Assembly (NCBI GenBank): GCA_024635885.1
Contig: JAGXIA010000035.1
Location: 1-25,177 of the forward strand
From: Helicobacteraceae bacterium
Lineage (GTDB): Bacteria > Campylobacterota > Campylobacteria > Campylobacterales > Sulfurimonadaceae
Reading direction: 5' to 3'
Length of the DNA: 25,177 nt
Shown: piece after piece, positions 8,553 through 15,040 of the stretch
Position numbering within the stretch: position 1 is the stretch's first letter
Layout of the letters: the number at the start of each line of letters is the position of its first letter
Program-made: the position numbers and the translations under genes
Notes under the pieces: model-generated
Told to the model about the DNA's origin: nothing
The model's input: the letters and a program-made list of their open reading frames with translations, nothing else
Database searches by the model: none

Positions 8553-9455
8553 TTAACTAAGTGGTAATAATTGTGGGATAACTAGCCAAACATGTTTAAC
8601 TACCCATAGACCTGCGATTGCTAAGATGGCTGCAAGACTTAAGATACTACTGCTCTTACTAACTCTACTTAAAACAACTAAAAGCATTGGTAAAATATAA
8701 GCAACCCATTGTCCTATCCAAAACATAGTAGCATACTCGCCATCACCTTTTACATAATCTAATATTGCAGCGACTTCTTCTGCTTTCATAGCACCGAAGA
8801 TATACTCTGACATGTAAATGATAAATGCCATTAATGCACTTAAACCTAGTATCGCACCAAAAAAGTTTTTCGTTTCATCACTAAGCTTAGAACCTGCAAG
8901 TAATATCATAGCTGCTGAACCCGAAAGTGTCGCTGCTAAAATCATTTGAACTGATTCTGTTGGCATTTGCCATAGTTCTCGTGCAGTTGCTTCTGCCATA
9001 ATTCCAGCAGTATAAAGTGTAACTGGAATAGCAAGAAGTGTAACCCAAAATAATAATTTATCAAATAATTCTGTATTTTTTTTCAAAATCATGACAGCAA
9101 TCATAAGTGCTTCAAGACCTACAAATAAAGTTGCCATCCAAGCACCTACAGTAATAGCTGAAGTCCAATGAGGATAAAAGAATATGTGCCACATTCTCAA
9201 CATTTGATGTAAGTCCAGCCAAGTAAATAACAAGAAAATATTCATCATCACAAAAGACACAATAATAGTTGGTGTTCTTAAAGCAGTCATTTCACTTGAA
9301 TTCTTTTTGAGTAAAAGGAAAAGCATAAAGATAAGACCTGTACCAATACTTTTTGCCCACATATTCATCGTAACATACCAGCCCCAGAAAATATCCGGTA
9401 TTGCCACATCCAAAGTTACCACAGCATTAGTTGCTGCTAAAGTTTCATGTACCAT
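8553..9455 (-). CDS. nrfD: NrfD/PsrC-type quinone-interacting membrane subunit
   Basis: This 300-residue, very hydrophobic protein has eight or more transmembrane helices and matches the NrfD/PsrC family, which exchanges electrons between the quinone pool and a periplasmic ferredoxin subunit. The N-terminal region contains IFWGWYVTMNMWAKSIGTG (about 22-40), a family-like first helix, and a later helix pair holds HIFFYPHWTSAITVG. No haem-binding His pattern of the cytochrome b type is evident. It sits 13 bases upstream of the catalytic subunit. Its ATG overlaps the ferredoxin stop by one base (TAATG), so stoichiometric production is likely. With the two neighbouring genes it makes a standard three-subunit membrane-bound CISM complex. 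The symbol denotes the family; this is not a nitrite reductase locus. Confidence 0.88.
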   Translation of the reverse strand: MVHETLAATNAVVTLDVAIPDIFWGWYVTMNMWAKSIGTGLIFMLFLLLKKNSSEMTALRTPTIIVSFVMMNIFLLFTWLDLHQMLRMWHIFFYPHWTSAITVGAWMATLFVGLEALMIAVMILKKNTELFDKLLFWVTLLAIPVTLYTAGIMAEATARELWQMPTESVQMILAATLSGSAAMILLAGSKLSDETKNFFGAILGLSALMAFIIYMSEYIFGAMKAEEVAAILDYVKGDGEYATMFWIGQWVAYILPMLLVVLSRVSKSSSILSLAAILAIAGLWVVKHVWLVIPQLLPLS

Positions 9456-10090
9456 TAATGGTGCCCTCCTAAAGGAAGTGTAGTTATTTTATTAAACAAG
9501 CTGTAACCTTCTTCTCTTCTTGATGCGAGAGGGTTAAGGTGTGTTTGACTTGCTCCAACATAATAGTGATGAGGATTAGTTCCTTTTTCAGGTTTACGAA
9601 CTTGAACATCACTGTGTCTTTGCATATACTTAGAAATATTTGATGATGGATCTTCTAAATCTCCAAAAATATTTGCTTCAACCGGACAAGCGACAACACA
9701 TGCAGGCATCATACTTGATGCAATACGGTGTGCACAATACGTACACTTATCAGCCGTTTGTGTTTCAGGGTCAATATATATTGCTCCATAAGGACAAGCC
9801 ATAACACAACCTGCACAACCTATACATCTCTCTTTATCAATATTTACAATACCATTATCTAAATAATGTAGTGCAGAAACTGGACAGATTCTCTCGCAGG
9901 GAGCGTTCTCACAGTGATTACATCTAAGTGGTGTAAAAGTTCTCTTTGTCTCCGGGAAAGTCCCCACATCCACATACTTTACACGAAGTCTCCATGTACT
10001 CAGTGGAACTTCATTCTCCACTTTACATGCGATCTCACATCCTTTACAACCCATACATAGGTGTAAATCAACTAGGAAACCTAATTGCAT
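9455..10090 (-). CDS. Four-cluster ferredoxin subunit (PsrB/DmsB/NrfC type)
   Basis: This 211-residue iron-sulfur protein has 16 cysteines in four groups, enough for four [4Fe-4S] clusters: Cys12/15/18/22, Cys57/60/65/69, Cys89/92/95/99 and Cys116/119/131/135. The CMGCKGCEIAC, CNHC..PC..ICP, CIGCAGCVMACP and CTYC..CVVACP motifs are the standard DmsB/PsrB set. It would pass electrons between the molybdenum subunit and the NrfD subunit. It has no signal peptide; in this family it is normally carried across the membrane together with the TAT-tagged catalytic subunit. It is the first gene of the operon, with a strong AAAGGAG just upstream of ATG. The last residues end in GGHH, with no known role. 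Confidence 0.92.
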   Translation of the reverse strand: MQLGFLVDLHLCMGCKGCEIACKVENEVPLSTWRLRVKYVDVGTFPETKRTFTPLRCNHCENAPCERICPVSALHYLDNGIVNIDKERCIGCAGCVMACPYGAIYIDPETQTADKCTYCAHRIASSMMPACVVACPVEANIFGDLEDPSSNISKYMQRHSDVQVRKPEKGTNPHHYYVGASQTHLNPLASRREEGYSLFNKITTLPLGGHH

Positions 10091-10172
10091 ATATTCTCCT
10101 TTAGCCTTTTTAATGGCAAGTTTAAGTTTTTATAACTAATGCTAATATGTTTTAAAAGAATCCCTTATGCTA

Positions 10173-10178
10173 ATTATA
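10173..10178 (-). promoter_or_regulatory. Candidate -10 of the Mo-oxidoreductase operon
   Basis: A perfect TATAAT is read on the minus strand at 10178-10173, about 83 bases upstream of the ferredoxin ATG. No good -35 is present at 17 bases, only an AT-rich TATTTT, which is common in Campylobacterota promoters. It overlaps the second copy of the ATGCTAAT repeat, so a factor bound there could block or guide polymerase. Confidence 0.35.
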
Positions 10179-10316
10179 TGGGCTCTTTCACTGCAAAAAT
10201 AGTATCAAAGTAATCTTAAATTAGTAATAAAGAAGTGATAATTTTTTGATAATTTTTATATAGTTGTGTATTTATGAAGTTAAGTCAATAAGTTAATATT
10301 AGTTTTATAAGTTTTT

Positions 10317-10346
10317 TTGTTATATTGTTATAAGATAAACTATAAA
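10317..10346 (+). promoter_or_regulatory. Candidate promoter of the HD-GYP/SCO/kinase operon
   Basis: TTGTTA at 10317-10322 and TATAAA at 10341-10346 are separated by 18 bases, placing a transcript start near 10353 and a leader of about 20 bases before the HD-GYP gene. The -35 lies within the TTGTTATA tandem repeat. The match is modest in this AT-rich region. Confidence 0.35.
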
Positions 10347-10374
10347 TTTTAAAAAATAGGTATGGAAAAGTATA

Positions 10375-11766
10375 TTGTTGTGTAAAAATAAACAAAACAT
10401 ATTAATAGTTGATGATAACAGTAAGAACATACAATTAGCGGCGAGTGTATTAAAATCTACTGATTTGTACACTATCTTTTTTGCTTTAAGTGGAGAGAAG
10501 GCTTTTGAACAATTGAAGTTGAGACCTTACTCATTAATACTTTTAGATATAAATATGCCGGGTATTAATGGCTATGAAGTAGCTGCAATTCTTAAAAAAA
10601 ATCCTCAAACAAAAAATATACCGATTATATTTTTATCTGCAAATGCAAACCAGGAAAGTATTAGAAAAGGTTTTGAACATGGTGGCGAAGATTATATTAC
10701 AAAGCCTTTTGATGATTTAGAACTCTTACACAGAGTAAAAACACATGTCGAACTTTTTTGCTCAAAAGAAAAACTCCAAGATGAAGTTAATGATACAAGA
10801 GCCATATTAGAACAATATAAGATAGCAGTTGATGCAGGTTCTTCAGTATCTAAATCAGATCTTCAAGGAAATATCACGTACGTGAATGATAAGTTTTGTG
10901 AACTCTCTAAATATTCAAGAGAAGAGCTAATTGGTAAAAATCATAACATTTTTAAATCTCCAGATACCGATGAAAAAGTTTATAAAGAATTATGGGAGAC
11001 TGTAGCGAACAAAAAAATCTGGACTGGATTGCTTAAAAATATAGCTAAGGACGGAACAAATTACTATTTTGAGTCCACTATACTTCCTCTTTTGAATTTT
11101 AATCAGGAAATAGTAGAATATATTAGCATGAGAACTAATATTACAAAAGAGATGCAACTCAAAGAAGATATTATAGCAACTCAAAGAGAAGTTATATTTA
11201 CTCTGGGTGCGTTAGGAGAAAGAAGATCAGAAGAGACGGGGGAACACGTAAACAGAGTTGCCCTTTTTTCTGAAATATTAGCACGTGCTTATGGATGTAG
11301 CAAGGATTCAATAACACTTTTAAAAATGGCTTCACCAATGCACGATATTGGAAAGGTTATTGTGCCTGATGCAATACTATTAAAACCTGCACAATTGACA
11401 CATGACGAGTTTGAGATTATGAAAGACCACACTGTTCATGGCTGGGAAATTTTCAATAAGTCTGAACATGAGCTTTTAAAAACTGCAGCAATTATTGCTT
11501 ATGAACACCATGAAAAATGGGATGGTACAGGATATCCGAGAGGACTAAAAGCGGAAGAAATTCATATATTTGGAAGAATAACAGCAGTCGCTGATGTATT
11601 TGATGCGCTTAGTCATGACAGAGTATATAAAGAAGCTTGGGGCATTGAAGATACATTACAATACATAAAAGAACAAAGCGGCAAATCTTTTGATCCAAAA
11701 ATAGTAACTTTACTTGTACAAAATATTGATGCTATATTAGCAGTAAAAAAGCAGTACAATAAATAA
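10375..11766 (+). CDS. Response regulator with PAS and HD-GYP domains (probable c-di-GMP phosphodiesterase)
   Basis: This 463-residue cytoplasmic signalling protein has three domains. A receiver domain (about 8-128) contains acidic Asp13/Asp14, phospho-acceptor Asp58 in LLDINMPG, and Lys110 in TKPF. A PAS domain (about 145-258) has the YVNDKFCELSKYSREELIGK pattern. An HD-GYP domain (about 270-455) has His323-Asp324 in HDIGK and HHEKWDGTGYP at 378-388, so the catalytic residues appear intact. It probably degrades cyclic di-GMP in response to phosphorylation and a PAS-sensed cue. No ATG fits: the frame opens with TTG at 10375 or TTG at 10378, and GGAAAAG at 10364-10370 favours the second by spacing. 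An 8-codon ORF (ATG at 10362) overlaps the start. The kinase two genes downstream is a likely partner. Confidence 0.88.
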   Translation: MLCKNKQNILIVDDNSKNIQLAASVLKSTDLYTIFFALSGEKAFEQLKLRPYSLILLDINMPGINGYEVAAILKKNPQTKNIPIIFLSANANQESIRKGFEHGGEDYITKPFDDLELLHRVKTHVELFCSKEKLQDEVNDTRAILEQYKIAVDAGSSVSKSDLQGNITYVNDKFCELSKYSREELIGKNHNIFKSPDTDEKVYKELWETVANKKIWTGLLKNIAKDGTNYYFESTILPLLNFNQEIVEYISMRTNITKEMQLKEDIIATQREVIFTLGALGERRSEETGEHVNRVALFSEILARAYGCSKDSITLLKMASPMHDIGKVIVPDAILLKPAQLTHDEFEIMKDHTVHGWEIFNKSEHELLKTAAIIAYEHHEKWDGTGYPRGLKAEEIHIFGRITAVADVFDALSHDRVYKEAWGIEDTLQYIKEQSGKSFDPKIVTLLVQNIDAILAVKKQYNK

Positions 11767-12336
11767 ATGATAAAAAAACTTTCTAGTGTTTTAATACTAA
11801 TTCTAGTAATTAGTGTTTCACTATTCATTATGGTACTTCCCACTTTCTTTACAAAAGGAATTTCAAGAGTTTCTTTAAATAAAGAGCTTAACTTGCCCCT
11901 TGTTTTAAATGATAAAAAAGATATTAAACTTATTTTTTTTGGCTATTCCGGATGTGCTGAAATATGCACACCGAGACTTTATTCTCTCAATAAATTTTAC
12001 AAAACACTCAATGAAAATGAAAAAAAAAGAGTAGGCGTCGATTTTTTTGATATCTCCATTCCAACCGACAATTCCTTGCCTCAAAAATTTGCTGAGTTTT
12101 TCAATCCTGATTTTAAGGGAATCTATTTAGATGAAAATAATTTAAGAAATTATACAAAAGAGTTTAATGTGTATTTTTCAAAATCACTTACAGAGAATAT
12201 GGAATATGACCACACTGTAAATCTATATTTATTAAAAAAGACAAAAGACAAAAAAGAGATAAGGTATATTTACAATTCTTACCCTTACGACTTTGAGCAA
12301 ATTAAACTGGATATTGAGGAGTTAATGAATGAATGA
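11767..12336 (+). CDS. SCO1/SenC-like thioredoxin-fold protein, membrane anchored
   Basis: This 189-residue protein has an N-terminal membrane anchor (about 5-27) and a periplasmic thioredoxin-like domain. The CxxxC motif Cys63-Ala-Glu-Ile-Cys67 followed by TP, plus His149 in YDHTVNLYLL, reproduces the two Cys and one His copper ligands of SCO1/SenC proteins. Those proteins deliver copper to the CuA site of cytochrome oxidase or of nitrous oxide reductase, or act as thiol reductases. It has no copper enzyme beside it; it is placed between a c-di-GMP enzyme and a histidine kinase. It begins directly at the base after the upstream stop, without a clear ribosome site, and its end overlaps the kinase start by 8 bases. 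It is thus probably translated by coupling. It may be a sensor accessory rather than a copper chaperone. Confidence 0.75.
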   Translation: MIKKLSSVLILILVISVSLFIMVLPTFFTKGISRVSLNKELNLPLVLNDKKDIKLIFFGYSGCAEICTPRLYSLNKFYKTLNENEKKRVGVDFFDISIPTDNSLPQKFAEFFNPDFKGIYLDENNLRNYTKEFNVYFSKSLTENMEYDHTVNLYLLKKTKDKKEIRYIYNSYPYDFEQIKLDIEELMNE

Positions 12337-14380
12337 ATTTTTTAAAAAGATATTTTTAAATAATACTTTTAACAGTGATTTAAGAAAAGAACATGTGCAA
12401 GCTGATGTACTAATGCTAAAACTTGTATTTATTCATTGGCTTATAGTTTCTACCGTTACAGCTTACCTTTTTAACGCATATATATTAGGCTTTGTAGCAG
12501 GTGGTCTTTTATTCTTACTTACGTACATTGGATATAAAATTTTCAAGGGAACACAAACATATAAATATCTCATAGCTGTAGTTCTTATGACATTTTCTAT
12601 TATTATGATACAACAAAGTCTAGGTCGAATAGAGATGCATTTTCATATTTTTGGTGCAATGTCATTTTTAATAATTTACAAAGATCATCGTACCATTTCC
12701 TTTGCTACACTATTTATATTACTACACCACTTCATATTCAATTATATACAAGAATATCATATGTCCATCTTTGACACACCGATTATTGTCTTCAATTATG
12801 GGTGTGGCTTAGACATTGTTTTTCTTCACGCCGCATTTGTTGTTTTTGAATGGTTTGTATTGTCTGTAATTGTAGTTAATATGGATAAAATTCATAAAGA
12901 ACTGCACCGCACAAAAGATGCTTTGGAATCTGTCAATAAAAACTTAGAAAGCATGGTTAAAATCAGAACAATTGAACTAGAAAATGCGAAAGCTGAAGCT
13001 GACAGAGCAAATAATATGAAATCAGAATTCTTAGCCAATATGTCTCATGAAATTAGAACGCCGATGAATGCTATCATCGGTTTTTCAGACCTTTTAGAAA
13101 AAAATATTCAAGATAGTACAAATAGAAACTATATCAAATCAGTGCAAGATAGCTCAAAAATTCTACTTACACTTATTAATGATATTTTAGACCTATCAAA
13201 AGTGGCAGCAGGAAAACTACAAATAGAATATCTGCCGACGGATATTAGAGTAGTGGCAGATGAAATTAAAAGTATTTTTTATCATAAAGCTAAATCTAAG
13301 GCACTCCAACTCAATATTAACATTGATCAGTCAGTCCCAAGCACTCTTTTGTTAGATGAAGTCAGAATAAGACAGATACTTTTCAATCTAATTAGTAATT
13401 CCATTAAATTCACAAAAGAAGGCTATATAGATGTAAGGATTTCTGCATCTTTAAACAAAAATAAAGATCTTATTAATCTCGTTTTAATAGTCAAGGACAC
13501 TGGAATTGGAATTGATGATAAGCAAAAAGAACATATGTTTGATCCATTTATCCAACATTCAGATCAGAGTACTAAAGAGTATGGTGGGACAGGACTGGGG
13601 CTTTCAATCATTAAAAAACTAGTTGAATTAATGAATGGAACTATTACTTTAAAAAGCAAAAGAGGCACAGGTTCAACCTTTATAGTTGCCCTTAACGATA
13701 TTAAGATTAGCGATGAAAACATTGTAAGTCAAGAAAATTACCTGAGTATTAAATTTGAAAAGGCTACCATACTTATTGCTGATGATATTGAATTAAACAG
13801 AACTCTTATAAAAGAATATCTAAAAGACACTCCACTTAAAATATATGAAGCCAAGGATGGTCAAGAAGCTGTTAATATAACTAAAGAAAAGGAAATTGAC
13901 TTAATTTTAATGGATATTAAAATGCCTAAGAAAAATGGTATTGAAGCAAGCAATGAGATTAAAACTTTTAAAAATATACCCATAATAGCAGTCACTGCTT
14001 CGGTTGTTTTCGGTCAAGAAAATAAACAATATGATATTTTTGATGATTTTTTGCATAAACCACTTCAGTCAAATGATCTTTTTCATGCAATGTGTAAATT
14101 TATAAAATGCGAAGCACAAATAGCAACTACTAGTGCTGATAATATGACTAAGCACTTACAAAATATATCTTTAAAAGATTATCCAAATCTTGAGGAACTA
14201 CTTTTAAAGGCTAAGAACAATGGAGACATAGAGCTTATTCAAAAATTTGCTGATGAACTTGCAATTTGTGGTGAGAAAAACAGTATTAAGAGTTTCAAAA
14301 ATATATCAATAAAGATATCTTCTGCAGTTGAGAGTTTTGATATAGGTGAATGTGAAATTTTACTAAATATTTTTAGTTAA
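12329..14380 (+). CDS. Membrane hybrid histidine kinase with His-rich sensor and receiver domain
   Basis: This 683-residue protein has five or six transmembrane helices (about 28-185) carrying several histidines: MHFHIFG at 103-109 and LLHHF at 131-135. A coiled-coil linker follows (about 186-230), then a dimerisation domain with phospho-acceptor His240 in SHEIRTP. The ATPase domain has N box residues Asn353/Asn357, G1 DTGIG at 390-394 and G2 GGTGLG at 419-424. A receiver domain (about 479-595) has Asp485/486, Asp529 in LMDIKMP and Lys577. The last 85 residues are helical but lack an obvious phosphotransfer His motif. It would autophosphorylate at His240 and pass phosphate to Asp529, then perhaps to the HD-GYP receiver. 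Ligand unknown. The start overlaps the SCO-like gene by 8 bases. A strong terminator follows 22 bases after the stop. Confidence 0.88.
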   Translation: MNEFFKKIFLNNTFNSDLRKEHVQADVLMLKLVFIHWLIVSTVTAYLFNAYILGFVAGGLLFLLTYIGYKIFKGTQTYKYLIAVVLMTFSIIMIQQSLGRIEMHFHIFGAMSFLIIYKDHRTISFATLFILLHHFIFNYIQEYHMSIFDTPIIVFNYGCGLDIVFLHAAFVVFEWFVLSVIVVNMDKIHKELHRTKDALESVNKNLESMVKIRTIELENAKAEADRANNMKSEFLANMSHEIRTPMNAIIGFSDLLEKNIQDSTNRNYIKSVQDSSKILLTLINDILDLSKVAAGKLQIEYLPTDIRVVADEIKSIFYHKAKSKALQLNINIDQSVPSTLLLDEVRIRQILFNLISNSIKFTKEGYIDVRISASLNKNKDLINLVLIVKDTGIGIDDKQKEHMFDPFIQHSDQSTKEYGGTGLGLSIIKKLVELMNGTITLKSKRGTGSTFIVALNDIKISDENIVSQENYLSIKFEKATILIADDIELNRTLIKEYLKDTPLKIYEAKDGQEAVNITKEKEIDLILMDIKMPKKNGIEASNEIKTFKNIPIIAVTASVVFGQENKQYDIFDDFLHKPLQSNDLFHAMCKFIKCEAQIATTSADNMTKHLQNISLKDYPNLEELLLKAKNNGDIELIQKFADELAICGEKNSIKSFKNISIKISSAVESFDIGECEILLNIFS

Positions 14381-14402
14381 GCAATATTTTCCACATGCCA
14401 AG

Positions 14403-14430
14403 AATAAAGTGAAAAGTTTCACTTTATTTT
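14403..14430. terminator. Bidirectional rho-independent terminator
   Basis: AATAAAGTGAAA (14403-14414) pairs perfectly with TTTCACTTTATT (14417-14428), giving an 11-12 bp stem with a very short loop and A/T-rich flanks on both sides. It sits between the converging histidine kinase (+) and DUF2231-like (-) genes and can serve both. Confidence 0.85.
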
Positions 14431-14447
14431 AGACTATGATAGAATTA

Positions 14448-14945
14448 TTACTCTTTTGCATACGCTGTTTGTTCTTCTAAACAATCTATACCATCAGAGT
14501 GGTTTTCAACATGAGCACCGTATTCATAGGTAAGTTCTCCACCCATTTTTGCTTGGTATACTACACCGCCACTAATAATTGCTAGCAAAAGAATCGCTAA
14601 TATTTCAGCTTTAAGTGCCTTTTTAAAACAACCGTAAAACTTAATAAGAGTTGCTATACCCATAGCTATAGCTAAATATAGTCCAAGAGTTTTATGTGTT
14701 ATTAAAACTCCTTCACCTCCTTTAGCTAAAAGCGCTTGACCTGCTTCACTTAAAAATGGATAAACATCACTACCGTCATCTGAACCGCTAAAATAAGCAG
14801 CGATTAAAAACAAGGCAGCAAAAACCATAAAACGGGTTGAGATTTTTGACATAAGTTCACTAGGCTTAATTAAATAAGCAATACCTAGAACTAAAGAAAT
14901 AATTGGAAGAACAACGGCAAAATGTGCTGTAGCTGGATGTAGCAT
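14448..14945 (-). CDS. DUF2231-like four-helix membrane protein
   Basis: This 165-residue inner-membrane protein has about four transmembrane helices (about 8-26, 38-54, 84-103 and 112-131). It opens with LHPATAHFAVVLPI, the HPxxxHF-type pattern that I associate with the DUF2231 family; members may bind haem or a metal through these histidines, which is unproven. His5, His8 and His84 lie near membrane ends. After the last helix comes MGGELTYEYGAHVENH, a feature also seen in such proteins. The 93-base gap from hisD and its own candidate hairpin leader suggest separate control. The ribosome site AAAGG lies 8 bases upstream of ATG. Function unknown. Confidence 0.65.
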   Translation of the reverse strand: MLHPATAHFAVVLPIISLVLGIAYLIKPSELMSKISTRFMVFAALFLIAAYFSGSDDGSDVYPFLSEAGQALLAKGGEGVLITHKTLGLYLAIAMGIATLIKFYGCFKKALKAEILAILLLAIISGGVVYQAKMGGELTYEYGAHVENHSDGIDCLEEQTAYAKE

Positions 14946-14953
14946 GAGAAATA

Positions 14954-14981
14954 CCTTTATGACTAATTTTGGTTATAAAGG
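14954..14981 (-). promoter_or_regulatory. Possible hairpin covering the ribosome site of the DUF2231-like gene
   Basis: CCTTTAT (14954-14960) and ATAAAGG (14975-14981) are perfect inverted repeats, 14 bases apart. On the minus-strand transcript the second arm is the AAAGG ribosome site of the gene starting at 14945, so folding would hide it. A second 6-bp inverted repeat (GGAATT/AATTCC, 14980-14999) overlaps the first. Confidence 0.3.
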
Positions 14982-15015
14982 AATTCTACCTTTAATTCCA
15001 TAATATTATCTTATA

Positions 15016-15040
15016 AAATTAAATTAAATTAAACTAAATT
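15016..15040. repeat. Five-copy AAATT pentanucleotide repeat
   Basis: Five adjacent 5-mers (four AAATT and one AAACT) run from 15016 to 15040, ending inside the hisD stop codon. Such a tract can vary in length by slippage but, lying after the coding sequence, would only affect the 3' region or downstream expression. Confidence 0.7.

Larger units (their letters stand above)
10091..10374. promoter_or_regulatory. 284-bp divergent regulatory spacer
   Basis: This is the longest non-coding stretch in the window and must hold the promoters of both the respiratory operon (leftward) and the signalling operon (rightward). Visible elements are: ATGCTAAT twice in direct orientation (10139-10146 and 10167-10174); an 11-bp tandem, TGATAATTTTT, twice at 10236-10257; and TTGTTATA twice in tandem at 10317-10332. 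No sigma-54 pattern was convincing. The repeats are candidates for regulator binding, but AT-rich DNA produces such repeats by chance. No gene was found in it. Confidence 0.6.

Noticed and set aside
10105..10125. TGGCAAG-like sequence resembling half of a sigma-54 promoter
   Set aside because: The second half (a TTGC-type element at the right distance) is missing, so the match is by chance.
11613..11843. Minus-strand 76-codon frame across the HD-GYP/SCO junction
   Set aside because: It covers the end of one well-supported gene and the membrane anchor of another; its hydrophobic look comes from the opposite strand.
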